This document shows, piece by piece, positions 1-9,055 of a DNA stretch of 64,000 nt. The stretch lies in NCBI GenBank assembly GCA_038873195.1, contig JAVZEV010000001.1, positions 1 through 64,000 of the forward strand, written 5' to 3'. The notes beneath the pieces are model-generated. The model did no database searches, was not told where the DNA came from, and saw only the letters and a program-made list of their open reading frames with translations. Position 1 is the stretch's first letter, and the number at the start of each line of letters is the position of its first letter. The DNA comes from Candidatus Bathyarchaeia archaeon. GTDB lineage: Archaea > Thermoproteota > Bathyarchaeia > Bathyarchaeales > Bathycorpusculaceae. Made by a program: the position numbers and the translations under genes.

Positions 1-571
1 CGAAACTATCAGAGTTCTATTCTTCATCACAGCGTCAATAATCATATTCAATTTTTATCCAGTCACTCCGCTAATGATAGTCTTGTTGGCGATTCTAAAT
101 GATATACCAATCATGACAATCGCTTATGACAATGTAAAATATTCTGATAAGCCAGAAAGATGGAACATGCGAATTTTATTAGGGATAGCCACTTTTCTAG
201 GCATCATAGGGGTTTTCTCATCTTTTGGATTACTTTACATAGGGCGTGAAATACTGCATTTAAATACTGAAATACTTCAGTCTTTCATATACCTCAAGTT
301 GTCAGTTGCTGGGCATTTTGCCTTATTTGTGGCAAGAACAAAAGGACCTTTTTGGTCTGTTAAGCCAGCAAAAATCCTGCTTCTCACCGTCATACTTACA
401 CAACTTACTGCGACATTAATCACCGTTTATGGGGTATTGCTTCCAGCGATGGGTTGGATCCTTGCAGGTCTTGTTTGGGGTTACGCTTTAGCGTTATTTC
501 TGGTAACAGATTTTCTTAAGGTCCGTTTCTATAAGCTGTTGAATCATGGGGGAATAATCTTTCACAGATAA
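1..571 (+). CDS. P-type proton-pump ATPase, C-terminal part (cut by window start)
   Basis: The reading frame is open from base 2 to the TAA at 569-571, so this is the 3' end of a gene that begins before the window. It carries the last membrane helices of a P3A (plasma-membrane H+-ATPase) pump. The segment ILNDIPIMTIAYDNV corresponds to transmembrane helix 6, whose Asn-Asp pair includes the proton-binding Asp known in plant pumps. The tail lacks a long autoinhibitory domain. The gene just downstream is a full-length paralogue with the same C-terminal layout, including the shared FWS-KP motif before the final helix pair. Function as a proton pump is inferred from the family. Confidence 0.85.
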   Translation, partial: ETIRVLFFITASIIIFNFYPVTPLMIVLLAILNDIPIMTIAYDNVKYSDKPERWNMRILLGIATFLGIIGVFSSFGLLYIGREILHLNTEILQSFIYLKLSVAGHFALFVARTKGPFWSVKPAKILLLTVILTQLTATLITVYGVLLPAMGWILAGLVWGYALALFLVTDFLKVRFYKLLNHGGIIFHR

Positions 572-621
572 GAGACATTAAACGTTTATAATGCAACTAT
601 CGCTTACTGATTTCAGGGAAT

Positions 622-3042
622 ATGACTACTAATATAAAGAGTACATCTGAGTTTAAGCAGCTTTCCATCGAAGAAACGTTCAAGATACTAGAGACATCTA
701 TGCAAGGGCTTACAGAGGCCGAAGCAAAAAATCGAATAGAAAAGTTTGGATACAATGAGATAACGGAAGAAAAGAAAAATCCCTTCATAGATTTTTTTAA
801 ACGTTATTGGGGTCCAATGCCTTGGTTACTGGAACTAGCCATCATCCTCTCATGTATTCTCGGTCATTACCTTGAAGCAATCATAATTTTTGTTTTACTC
901 ACCATAAATGTTGTTATAGGCTTCATACATTCGCATCGCTCGCAAAAAGTGCTGGAGTTTTTAAAAAAGAGGCTGGCAATAAAAGCGAAGGTGCTGTGTG
1001 AAGGAAAATGGATAGTGAAAGACGCTAAAGAGATTGTTCCAGGAGACATTATACTCGTAGGACTTGGCGACCTGGTGCCTGCAGATGCCAAAATAGTGAG
1101 CGGTGAACTTTCTGTTGACCAATCAGCTTTGACAGGAGAATCTTTACCAGTTAATTTGAACCCTTCCGACATCGTCTACTCGAGTTCTATAGTGACGAGA
1201 GGTGAAGCCAAGTGTGTTGTGGTCAATACTGGGGTGAATACGTATTTCGGAAGAACTGCTGAGCTAGTTAAAAAGGCTAAACCGAAATCTCATCAAGAAG
1301 AGATAATGATGTCTATTACTAAGTATATGATGTACGTTGGCATAGTGGCGTTGATTTTAACTTCGGCATATGCTTTGCTGTTGAATATGGGTATTCTATC
1401 GATATTGACGTTTGCAGTTATCTTTCTAATGGGCGCCATTCCGGTGGCATTACCAGCCGTGCTCACCATTGTTCAAGCTGTTGGCGCTATGGAACTTGCA
1501 AAAGAAGAAGTTCTAGTAACTCGTCTCGATTCTATTGAAGATGCAGCTTCCATAGACGTAGTCTGTTTGGATAAAACGGGCACAATAACACAGAACAAGC
1601 TCTCAGTTGCTGAAGTCATACCCTTTTTCAAGTATACAAAAGAAGATGTAATGTTAATAGCGAGTTTAGCGTCTGAAGAGGAAGGCGGAGACATAATAGA
1701 TTTAGCAGTTATAAACTACGCAAAATCGTTAGGCATTGATCTCAATTCATATAAACGAGTCTCCTACACACCTTTCAACCCAACCATTAAAAGGTCCGAA
1801 GCCGTTATTGAGAGCAAAGAAATACGTTTTAAAGCCGTTAAAGGTGCACCCCAAATAATTTTAGACCTCTGCAAGAACACAAGTGAAATCCAACAAGAAG
1901 TAAGCAAGGTGCTAGAAGAGTTATCCCACAAGGGATACAGAACTTTAGCGGTGGCAAAATCGAATGGCAAAGATTTAGACAAACTCATGTTTATGGGACT
2001 TTTAGCTTTAGCTGACCCTATAAGACCAGATTCAAAAATGATGGTGGAGGAGATTAAAGCGCTTGGCATAAAGCCCATGATGCTTACAGGCGACAATATT
2101 AGCATTGCCAAAGAAATAGCTTCTCAAGCCTCAATCGGCGATAGGATTATTCCAATAGCTGAACTTAAAGCTCTAAACGAAGCAGAGAGAGCAAAAATTG
2201 TCGAAAAGTATGATGGTTTCGCCGAGGTATATCCTGAAGATAAATATGAAATAGTGAAACTTTTGCAGTTAAACGGTCATATGGTGGGAATGACTGGTGA
2301 CGGAGTCAACGATGCGCCTGCACTTAAACAAGCGGAAATGGGAATAGCTGTGAGTAACTCGACAGATGTGGCGAAAGCCTCCGCCAGTGTGGTTTTAACC
2401 GAACAAGGCGTGAAAGTGATTGTTAGCGCAATAAAAATGAGCAGACAGATATACCAACGAATGCTAACGTGGGTTATAAATAAGGTTGCTAAAGTGATAG
2501 AATTTGTCACTTTATTGACGCTTGGATTTTTCTGGTTACATGACATTGTTCTCAGCCTATTAGGTATGACGCTGCTAATTTTTGCAAACGATTTTTCAAC
2601 AATGTCATTGGCAACTGATAACGTAAAACATACAAGTAATCCAAACAAGTGGAATGTCAAAAACATTACATTAGCATCTCTTGTAGTTGGTTTACTCTTG
2701 GTTGTTGAAAGCGTAACCGCAATGGTAATAGGAAAAAATTATTTTCAACTAGAATGGGAAAAACTGCGCACCCTTATAATGCTGGTACTTGTCTTTAATA
2801 GTCAATTTAGAGTGTACATTGTAAGAGAAAGAAGACACTTTTGGTCTTCAAAACCCGGCAAGGGATTGATAGCATCCATTACAGCCATAATAATTGGATT
2901 CACGTTGTTAGGCATATACGGCATAATAATTCCTTCACTCTCGCTATATCAAGTTCTTTTCGCCCTAGGCTTTTCAGCATTATTCACCGTTGGAATCGTC
3001 GACCCCTTTAAATATTTAGCCTTTAAAAAATTCCAACTTTGA
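622..3042 (+). CDS. Plasma-membrane-type proton-translocating P-type ATPase (P3A)
   Basis: An 806-residue ATP-driven cation pump, close to the usual length of prokaryotic P3A pumps. Visible motifs in order: LTGES (actuator loop, T171-S174), phosphorylation site DKTGTIT with D317, MLTGDN, and the hinge motif TGDGVNDAP (D560 and D564). Helix 6 retains Asn-Asp in FANDFSTM. There are about ten hydrophobic helices and no heavy-metal-binding N-terminal domain, which separates it from P1B metal pumps. It lies 50 bp after the preceding paralogue and may share its transcript. The likely role is proton export and pH or membrane-potential control. The substrate is inferred, since P3A and P2 pumps share the general motifs. 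Confidence 0.93.
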   Translation: MTTNIKSTSEFKQLSIEETFKILETSMQGLTEAEAKNRIEKFGYNEITEEKKNPFIDFFKRYWGPMPWLLELAIILSCILGHYLEAIIIFVLLTINVVIGFIHSHRSQKVLEFLKKRLAIKAKVLCEGKWIVKDAKEIVPGDIILVGLGDLVPADAKIVSGELSVDQSALTGESLPVNLNPSDIVYSSSIVTRGEAKCVVVNTGVNTYFGRTAELVKKAKPKSHQEEIMMSITKYMMYVGIVALILTSAYALLLNMGILSILTFAVIFLMGAIPVALPAVLTIVQAVGAMELAKEEVLVTRLDSIEDAASIDVVCLDKTGTITQNKLSVAEVIPFFKYTKEDVMLIASLASEEEGGDIIDLAVINYAKSLGIDLNSYKRVSYTPFNPTIKRSEAVIESKEIRFKAVKGAPQIILDLCKNTSEIQQEVSKVLEELSHKGYRTLAVAKSNGKDLDKLMFMGLLALADPIRPDSKMMVEEIKALGIKPMMLTGDNISIAKEIASQASIGDRIIPIAELKALNEAERAKIVEKYDGFAEVYPEDKYEIVKLLQLNGHMVGMTGDGVNDAPALKQAEMGIAVSNSTDVAKASASVVLTEQGVKVIVSAIKMSRQIYQRMLTWVINKVAKVIEFVTLLTLGFFWLHDIVLSLLGMTLLIFANDFSTMSLATDNVKHTSNPNKWNVKNITLASLVVGLLLVVESVTAMVIGKNYFQLEWEKLRTLIMLVLVFNSQFRVYIVRERRHFWSSKPGKGLIASITAIIIGFTLLGIYGIIIPSLSLYQVLFALGFSALFTVGIVDPFKYLAFKKFQL

Positions 3043-3104
3043 ACTTAAGGTTAAATATGTTATCGAAAGTCTAAAAAGCCTTTGTGTTCAATAACTATAT
3101 CTTT

Positions 3105-4172
3105 ATGAAATATTCATTCAAAATTGGTTCTGTATGGGGCATTCCTATCGAACTTCATATAACGTTCGTACTCCTAATGGCTGCCATATTCATCTTGTCC
3201 TACCCTCAGCTTTACCTTTTCATCCTCATCCTTTTTCTATTCGTTTTCGTCGTTATTCATGAATTAGCGCATTCAGTAGTTGCGAGACATTACAAGATTA
3301 AGGTGCGCAAAATTGTGCTATATCCAATCGGTGGAGTGTCGGAAATTGAGGAGATTCCAGAGAAACCAAGCATAGAATGGCGTATGGCTATTGCTGGTCC
3401 GCTTACAAGCTTTGCCATTGGTGCTATTCTCCTTGCTCTAGATCAAGTCATTTTAATAGAAACGCAACCGACGCCACTTGCACCTACGCTTAGTACTGCT
3501 GGAAGCCTCATGCTTGATTTAGCGATGCTTAATTTTTTCCTCGGAGCATTTAATCTGATTCCGGCTTTTCCAATGGACGGTGGAAGAGTTTTTCGCGCCC
3601 TTCTCGCTGAGAGAATGAAGTTTTCTGATGCAACGAAGTATGCTGCGTTTATTGGCAAACTCTTTGGCATATTAATGATGGTTGTTGGAATTTTCTACAA
3701 CCTTTGGTTAATAATAATTGGCATGTTTATTTACATCGGAGCAAGCGAAGAAACGGAACAGACAATTGTCTCCACGACTCTGGCAAGGGTTCGAGTTAAG
3801 GATGTCATGTACCCTGAGGCGGCATCAGTTACACCGGAAAGCACCCTCTCAGAAGCTTTAGAAGTAATGTTCAAAGCAAGATATCATGATGCTCTAATTG
3901 AAAAGGACGGCGCCTTTCAAGGCGTCGTAACATGGAATGAAATTATGAAGATAAAACCCGAACAGAGAGGCGAACTAAAGGTAAGCCAGCTACCCATAAA
4001 GAATGTTTCAGTATCTCCAGACGAATCAATACTTGAAGCATACAAAATCATGATGCGAGAAAAAATAGATCTCGTTCCCGTTGTTAGTAAGGAAGCCCCT
4101 ATGAAGGTTGTAGGCGTTTTGACCGCTGAAGGAGTGGCATATGCATACGAGAAAGCTAAAGCTCTTCGCTAG
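3105..4172 (+). CDS. Membrane site-2 protease (M50) with paired CBS domains
   Basis: An intramembrane zinc metalloprotease of the S2P/SpoIVFB group. HELAHSVVARHY supplies the HExxH zinc site in an early helix, and NLIPAFPMDGGRV supplies the third zinc ligand (Asp). The last third is two CBS domains (from about residue 230), which usually bind adenine nucleotides and regulate activity. The ATG at 3105 is preferred because homologues start at this point (MKYSFKIGSVWGIP); an in-frame GTG at 3084 would add seven residues. No clear Shine-Dalgarno site precedes either. The substrate, probably a membrane-bound regulator, cannot be named from context. Confidence 0.9.
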   Translation: MKYSFKIGSVWGIPIELHITFVLLMAAIFILSYPQLYLFILILFLFVFVVIHELAHSVVARHYKIKVRKIVLYPIGGVSEIEEIPEKPSIEWRMAIAGPLTSFAIGAILLALDQVILIETQPTPLAPTLSTAGSLMLDLAMLNFFLGAFNLIPAFPMDGGRVFRALLAERMKFSDATKYAAFIGKLFGILMMVVGIFYNLWLIIIGMFIYIGASEETEQTIVSTTLARVRVKDVMYPEAASVTPESTLSEALEVMFKARYHDALIEKDGAFQGVVTWNEIMKIKPEQRGELKVSQLPIKNVSVSPDESILEAYKIMMREKIDLVPVVSKEAPMKVVGVLTAEGVAYAYEKAKALR

Positions 4173-4253
4173 ATAAGAAGCTTGAAGTGATCGCTGACTA
4201 CCATTCTAAAGAATAGTGCAAGTTGCTGTGGTTAACGAACAAGATCATTTTTG

Positions 4254-4868
4254 TTATTTGCTGAAAACTTGTGACGCAGCTTCCGCAACTCCATTGATTA
4301 TAAATTGAATTGCTATGGCTAATATTATTATAGACATTATTGCCGTGACAACACGAAGACCCTCGTCGCCTAACAATCTAAGCAGCTTAGCGGAGTATAT
4401 CATTCCCGCATATGATATTAGAATCCCTAAAATAATTCCCGTAAAAACAAAAGAAACTTCCAAAACATTGTTTGCTTCGGAAACAAGAAGCATCACAGTT
4501 GTAATAGCCCCAGGCCCTGCCGTAAGGGGAAAAGCAAGAGGAACAATAGCAACATCTTCACGCTCATCCGAAGAGTACTCCTGTTTTCCAGGATACAGCA
4601 TTCTTAAGGCAACTGCAATAAGAAGAATGCCTCCGGCAATTTTGAAGGCATAATCTGTGATATTAAATACTAAGAAAAGAAGATGGCCTGTTAGCACAAA
4701 AAATGTTAATGCGATGAAAGATATCTTCATAGATTTTGCGGCGATTTTATGCCGTTTTTTCGGCTCCATATCCTTTGTTAAAGTTATATAAACTGCTATG
4801 GTGCTGAACGGTTCTATCACAGCGATGATAGATGTGACTGCTATTAGTGCATATTCCAATGTTCCCAA
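4254..4868 (-). CDS. MarC family integral membrane protein
   Basis: A 204-residue protein with six predicted transmembrane helices. It has family features such as the early IEPFSTIAVYI segment, PLAFPLTAGPGAITTVM in the middle, and a hydrophobic C-terminal helix. MarC proteins (UPF0056) are conserved but have no settled function; the old link to multiple antibiotic resistance was not upheld in E. coli. The start used is TTG at 4868, with a second TTG nine bases further in. It is transcribed towards the site-2 protease gene and diverges from the TrmB-type regulator, so shared regulation of the intervening 130 bp is possible. Confidence 0.9.
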   Translation of the reverse strand: MGTLEYALIAVTSIIAVIEPFSTIAVYITLTKDMEPKKRHKIAAKSMKISFIALTFFVLTGHLLFLVFNITDYAFKIAGGILLIAVALRMLYPGKQEYSSDEREDVAIVPLAFPLTAGPGAITTVMLLVSEANNVLEVSFVFTGIILGILISYAGMIYSAKLLRLLGDEGLRVVTAIMSIIILAIAIQFIINGVAEAASQVFSK

Positions 4869-5001
4869 TCATTTCAGCCAGCACGTGATTCAGATGGTCA
4901 TCTTACATATAAAATTACTGAAAATAAGGATTCTTTCTGTTCAGAAATTCAAAAACCTTAATAGAATTTACCATGTAAGTCAGATGACAAGGTGACATTG
5001 C

Positions 5002-5826
5002 ATGTTTCCATTAATTTCAGAGGATTTGGTTAAAAGACTGATGCTTTTTGGTTTAAGTAAGAATGAAGCGAAGGTCTATATTGCATTATTGCAGCTTAAA
5101 CGCGCAGGCGCCACTGAAATAGCGAAGTTGTCTAGTGTTCCACGCCAAGAAGTCTATCGTGTGTTGCCTCGTCTTGAAAAATTAGGCATAGCGGAAGTAA
5201 TTATCGGCAAACCAACCAAATTTCTTGCAATAAACCCCGAAGAAGCTCTATCTGAATTGATTAAATACCAACAAGAAATTTTTAAAAGTAGGATTTCTGA
5301 GCTCCGCCGAGAAAAGGATGTGTTAGTAAACGAATTGGAAAAAATACAGGGCAAATCTGCCAGATTAACGCCGCGCGAACCAGCACACTACATTCTCATC
5401 TCTGGACAACGTTTGGTAAACGAAAAAATTCAGGAAATGCTGCAGAAAGCAAAAAATGAAGTGCTCTGGATGGCTCCAAAGCTCGAAATTAAAGTTGCCA
5501 TTATTTACGGCAGAGATGAAATACTTCGCCGATGTGCACATAGAAAAGTGAAAATAAGAATAATAACGGAAGTGGACGAGAAAAATGTGGATGACGTGGT
5601 CAAACTGAGCAAATTTTGCGAGATAAGACATGCCCAAAACGTGACATCTACGATTACTATTGTTGATGATAAGGAACTCATTATAGGTTCAGCTTTGCAT
5701 GTCAGCGAAAGTTTAAACAGTGATGAATTAAGGCATAAACTGTGGACTAACGACTTAAGCCATATTACTGTTATGAGGGATTTTTTTGAAAAAGTCTGGA
5801 GCAGCGCTATTCCCGCAAAGTTGTAA
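5002..5826 (+). CDS. TrmB family transcriptional regulator
   Basis: The N-terminal 80 residues form a winged helix typical of TrmB (GLSKNEAKVYIALLQL, then PRQEVYRVLPRLEKLG as recognition region). A coiled coil follows at about residues 85-115. A C-terminal PLD-like effector domain (about 130-265) is visible from MAPKLEIK to the SITIVDDKELIIGSAL-type strand (TSTITIVDDKELIIGSA). TrmB proteins control sugar transport and central carbon genes in archaea. A GGTGA Shine-Dalgarno sequence lies 7 bases before the ATG. Just after the stop lie two near-identical 26-base repeats, which are candidate operators for this or another regulator. The effector is unknown. Confidence 0.9.
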   Translation: MFPLISEDLVKRLMLFGLSKNEAKVYIALLQLKRAGATEIAKLSSVPRQEVYRVLPRLEKLGIAEVIIGKPTKFLAINPEEALSELIKYQQEIFKSRISELRREKDVLVNELEKIQGKSARLTPREPAHYILISGQRLVNEKIQEMLQKAKNEVLWMAPKLEIKVAIIYGRDEILRRCAHRKVKIRIITEVDEKNVDDVVKLSKFCEIRHAQNVTSTITIVDDKELIIGSALHVSESLNSDELRHKLWTNDLSHITVMRDFFEKVWSSAIPAKL

Positions 5827-5855
5827 TCAAATTGGCAAAACGGTCGGTTTGTCAT

Positions 5856-5881
5856 ATTGTCTGCTGACTGACATACATTTA
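5856..5881 (+). repeat. First copy of a 26-bp promoter-like direct repeat
   Basis: The sequence ATTGTC, two variable bases, then CTGACTGACATACATTTA recurs at 6025-6050, with 24 of 26 bases identical. It contains an internal TGAC/TGAC doublet and ends in a TATA-like ACATTTAAA. This copy is 30 bp after the TrmB-type gene, and nothing convincing is coded directly behind it, so it may drive a small RNA or be a stray operator copy. Confidence 0.6.
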
Positions 5882-6024
5882 AATCGGGAAATGCCCATTC
5901 AAAATATTGCTGAAGTCGACAAGCAAAATATTTCTTCACTCTCCTTTCTCCCCTAATTATTGCCGGCTTCAGCAGAAAAATTGACATATTTTACTAACTC
6001 AGCAATGAAAAAGACCTCTGTAAG

Positions 6025-6050
6025 ATTGTCGACTGACTGACATACATTTA
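6025..6050 (+). promoter_or_regulatory. Second copy of the 26-bp repeat, likely promoter or operator
   Basis: This near-identical copy of 5856-5881 ends 27-36 bases before the first start codons of the next gene (GTG at 6078, ATG at 6087). That spacing suits an archaeal TATA box and a leaderless transcript. The CTGACTGAC portion would sit where the BRE or a regulator binds. The role is inferred from spacing and repetition. Confidence 0.5.
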
Positions 6051-6086
6051 TGAAACCCATCGCCATACACTTCTTCCGTGGTGCGA

Positions 6087-6368
6087 ATGATGAAAAAAGC
6101 GTTAAAATATGAAGAAGATGAAATGGAACCAGAACTTTCAGAAAAAGTAATAGAGAAAATAAGCGTTATACAAGGCTTTAAATTATTGTTTCTAAATGGA
6201 AACAAAAGCATTCACCAGGTGGAAGTTAGAAGAATCAACTTTCAAGATTTAATGCGCCATTTGCAACAGGGAGAATCCATTCTGATTACTCCAAAGCTTC
6301 AGAAAGAGTTTTCAGTAACCATGATGAAGCGCGAGGAACAAGCTCCTTGGTACTTTACGCATCTTTGA
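6087..6368 (+). CDS. Small protein of unknown function
   Basis: A 93-residue charged protein with no recognised domain. The N-terminus is acidic (KYEEDEMEPELSEK), followed by an alternating strand-like stretch (FKLLFLNGNKSIHQVEVRRI) and a C-terminus ending in WYFTHL. Starts are possible at GTG 6078 and ATG 6087 or 6090; the ATG at 6087 is used here. No Shine-Dalgarno site is visible, which fits leaderless expression from the repeat-containing promoter upstream. It is followed closely by three more unknown small genes on the same strand. Confidence 0.55.
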   Translation: MMKKALKYEEDEMEPELSEKVIEKISVIQGFKLLFLNGNKSIHQVEVRRINFQDLMRHLQQGESILITPKLQKEFSVTMMKREEQAPWYFTHL

Positions 6369-6397
6369 CAGAAACTAAATGTTTGAAGGAAGGTCGA

Positions 6398-6757
6398 ATG
6401 AACACCAGTTTAATTTCAAACTTGTTGAATTTTATGAAAACGGAAAAAATCAAAATGAGATTAAAGAAAATTAGTGATTCAGAATTTTGGCTCGAGAGTC
6501 CAGAAGGATCTTTAACCACCAAATTCGCCATAGACGATAATGCGCATGAAGTTTTTTACGATGTTTTCTCAACCGAACAAGATGTACATCTGAAAGAGGA
6601 AACCATTAAGGATGTGGAAAGAATAGATTTCATTGCAGAAGAACATAAAGAATGGAAGCTTGCTAAGGCTGCCGAAGACGTGTGGTTAATCCTAGATAGG
6701 GTCAAGCTTTGGGCGCAACAAAACAACTATGAGCTTAAAGAACACGAGATGATATAG
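6398..6757 (+). CDS. Conserved-looking small protein of unknown function
   Basis: A 119-residue soluble protein. The ATG at 6398 is chosen because GAAGGAAGG lies just upstream; the frame stays open further 5' but would overlap the previous gene. It is mixed alpha/beta with a high content of Glu and Lys, and a Trp-rich helical C-terminus (EWKLAKAAEDVWLILDRVKLWAQQ). No family is recognised. It sits between two other unknown genes on the same strand, 29 bp after one and 25 bp before the next, which suggests one operon. Confidence 0.65.
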   Translation: MNTSLISNLLNFMKTEKIKMRLKKISDSEFWLESPEGSLTTKFAIDDNAHEVFYDVFSTEQDVHLKEETIKDVERIDFIAEEHKEWKLAKAAEDVWLILDRVKLWAQQNNYELKEHEMI

Positions 6758-6782
6758 ATTAAGCAAAAGGAGGTGACTTAAA

Positions 6783-7307
6783 ATGTCAGAAAAAAGCGTA
6801 TTAATTGAGATTGATAAGCCTCATTTTACAGTCAGACTTTATGAGCGCTTTCTCGTAATAGACGTAAAAGGAACACTCAAAGATGAAATTGAGGAAGCCC
6901 TTGAAAATAAGCCGATTCTTAGAGAGACTTTGGGTCACATTCTTGGCATATTTGCGCCATTACATATACGTCTGAGTGATATAGACTCGGTAAACATGGA
7001 TAAGATGGGGACCGTCAGAATACATCTTCCTCATCACAGGGACGTAGTCATTTCACTTGAGCCAAAAGAAGCAAAGAGGCTCATAAACAAACTGAATGAA
7101 TTGATTCCAGAGGCAAAAGAGGATGAGCTAGAACGCATTATTAAAGAGCATAAACTTCAAAGGATTGTAGAAGAGGAGCAACTAATGGAAAAAGAAGAAG
7201 AAATCATGCCAATGGGCGGTGCACAAATGCCAATTTCTGAGCCTCCAGGCACGCGGGAGAAAATAAAGGAAGCAGAGAAGAAGATAATTGAAGAAGAACA
7301 ACGGTAA
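6783..7307 (+). CDS. Unknown protein with charged C-terminal helix
   Basis: A 174-residue protein preceded by a strong Shine-Dalgarno sequence (AGGAGGTGA, 5 bases before ATG). Residues 1-110 look like a compact alpha/beta domain with a strand-rich middle (GTVRIHLPHHRDVVISLEP). From about residue 110 it becomes Glu/Lys-rich and probably coiled, interrupted by a Met/Pro/Gly-rich segment (MPMGGAQMPISEPPG). No family is recognised. The strong ribosome site suggests a well translated, real gene. Confidence 0.7.
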   Translation: MSEKSVLIEIDKPHFTVRLYERFLVIDVKGTLKDEIEEALENKPILRETLGHILGIFAPLHIRLSDIDSVNMDKMGTVRIHLPHHRDVVISLEPKEAKRLINKLNELIPEAKEDELERIIKEHKLQRIVEEEQLMEKEEEIMPMGGAQMPISEPPGTREKIKEAEKKIIEEEQR

Positions 7308-7362
7308 CCTTGTTTTCTTGGTTAAATAGTGACTGGCGGGTGAATAAAAGAAGTGAAATTGA

Positions 7363-7638
7363 ATGAATAAAAAGGTAACAGTTACACTTGCAGGGATCTT
7401 TCTTGCAATAGCTTTAGCACTCCCATCTTATGTATTAATTGAAGCAACAACTGAAGATCTCAGACAATTCAACAAGTTCCTACAAGAAAATCAGCTTCCA
7501 CTTGATGATACTGATGTTGAGCAGTTCATATATGTTACTGGAACCAGACATCAAAGGCTCTTTGCAGTACTCTTAATATTTGAACTTGTCTTTACAATTC
7601 TCTTTGCCATTGTGTTATGGCTAAGCTTAAAGCCGTGA
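7363..7638 (+). CDS. Small membrane protein with two predicted helices
   Basis: A 91-residue protein. Residues 5-27 form a hydrophobic helix or signal anchor (TLAGIFLAIALALPSYVLI). A roughly 35-residue polar loop with many acidic residues follows, then a second helix at about 68-88 (LLIFELVFTILFAIVLWLSL). The polar loop probably faces the outside. No family is recognised. The T-rich run after the stop (7641-7672) may end transcription before the convergent phosphoglycerate mutase gene. Confidence 0.55.
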   Translation: MNKKVTVTLAGIFLAIALALPSYVLIEATTEDLRQFNKFLQENQLPLDDTDVEQFIYVTGTRHQRLFAVLLIFELVFTILFAIVLWLSLKP

Positions 7639-7732
7639 TTTTTCTATCCGCAATTTTTTCCGAGTATTTTTAGTTAATAAAACATCTGCATTATTTTAAT
7701 CTGGTAAGAATTACCAAGCTGTACGCAAATTT

Positions 7733-9046
7733 TTATGCTTGTTTAAGGAAACTAATTAGTTTTGGCATGAGTTCAGTACCACTATTTAAAATGTCCAAGC
7801 TTCCCTTTTTGCATTCTCTCTCAGAAAATTTTAAGATGTTGTCGCCTTTGATTTTGTTGCCTGATATAAGTAGTGGAACAGGATCATCGCTGTGAGCTTT
7901 TAGTTTGCAGGGTGTCGAATGATCGGCAGTAACACAAATTATAAAATCTTCTAGTTTTATCGTTTGTAACAATTTTGCAAAAAAGTATTTGTCTATCATG
8001 GAAATGATATGTTTTTTAGCGTCAAAATTTCCATCATGTCCGGGCTCGTCTGGACCCTTAATGTGTATGTAAAAGCAATCATAAGCTGGTAAGTGCTCAA
8101 TTAGTTTCTTAACCCTAATTACGCAGTCCTTCTTAATATCCTTCGAAGGCGGTGGAAGAATTACAGTATCCATGCCTGCCAATTTAGAGATCCCCCTTTC
8201 AACTGGCATATCAGTTAAAGAAACAAAACGAACTCCATAGTGTTCATTAATGTTAAAGAATTTTGGCAGTTTATGACCAGCATCCCTTGTGATTATAATG
8301 TTTGCCTTAAGTTTACCCTCCGCTTCGCGTTTCTTGTTGACCTCATGTTTATCTAGAACTTCATGACTTTTTTCGACAAATTCGCTCACGAGCTCTGCAG
8401 AAATTTTTGCCTCTTCACTGCCATCTGTAGGCTCACATTTTTTCAGGAACATACTAATTTTTGCTTCCGCTATTCCAAGCTCCTTTATCCTTGCGTAGCC
8501 TGGATCCGTATTTGTTATTTTGCTTGAAAGCGATTTCTGACGGCTTCTTATGACTAAAACTCCTCTGTAACCAACAGTATTCTTAAACTCAAAGTCTGCA
8601 GAGTGAGATTCAAGCTTCACATTTTCATTAATAGCTTTACATAACTCCGTAGCCTCTTTAGTGGTTAAGTCTCTTCCCACGCGCCTATCAATGAGCTCAC
8701 CATTTTCGCCTGAGGTTGCAAAGTTACATCTTAAAGCAAGATCGCCATCTTTCACTTCAATGCCAGCGCCAACCGCTTCAAGGATTCCTCTGCCTGTGCC
8801 ATACTTGAATGGGTCATATCCCAAAATTGAAATTACAGCTACGTCGCTTTCTGGAGCTATGCCTTTCCTAACGGTGTACATTAACCCCGTTTTTCCATGT
8901 GCAGCAAGAAAGTCCATATTAGGCGTGTCTGCAGCCTCAAGCGGTGTCTTATTGCCTAATTCTGCGATTGGCAAGTCGCCCATTCCATCAATAACAACGT
9001 AAATCAGTTTTAGAATTTTGCTCGCCTCTTTATAACTCGAAACCAA
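7733..9046 (-). CDS. apgM: 2,3-bisphosphoglycerate-independent phosphoglycerate mutase, archaeal type
   Basis: Interconverts 3- and 2-phosphoglycerate in glycolysis and gluconeogenesis. The 437-residue protein belongs to the alkaline-phosphatase superfamily. The metal site appears early in YVVIDGMGDLP, followed by EAADTPNMDFLA and PESDVAVISILGYDP, and a late ADHSTPCKLKAHSDDPVPL metal-ligand region. The length is slightly above the usual roughly 410 residues. The start is TTG at 9046, nine bases after the universal stress gene stop, so it is the last gene of a four-gene minus-strand operon. Metal-dependent, cofactor-independent chemistry is known for the family. Confidence 0.95.
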   Translation of the reverse strand: MVSSYKEASKILKLIYVVIDGMGDLPIAELGNKTPLEAADTPNMDFLAAHGKTGLMYTVRKGIAPESDVAVISILGYDPFKYGTGRGILEAVGAGIEVKDGDLALRCNFATSGENGELIDRRVGRDLTTKEATELCKAINENVKLESHSADFEFKNTVGYRGVLVIRSRQKSLSSKITNTDPGYARIKELGIAEAKISMFLKKCEPTDGSEEAKISAELVSEFVEKSHEVLDKHEVNKKREAEGKLKANIIITRDAGHKLPKFFNINEHYGVRFVSLTDMPVERGISKLAGMDTVILPPPSKDIKKDCVIRVKKLIEHLPAYDCFYIHIKGPDEPGHDGNFDAKKHIISMIDKYFFAKLLQTIKLEDFIICVTADHSTPCKLKAHSDDPVPLLISGNKIKGDNILKFSERECKKGSLDILNSGTELMPKLISFLKQA

Positions 9047-9055
9047 TGTACAGAG

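Noticed and set aside
5891-5956. 21-codon frame after the first 26-bp repeat
   Set aside because: Too short, no ribosome site, and the peptide shows nothing protein-like beyond chance.
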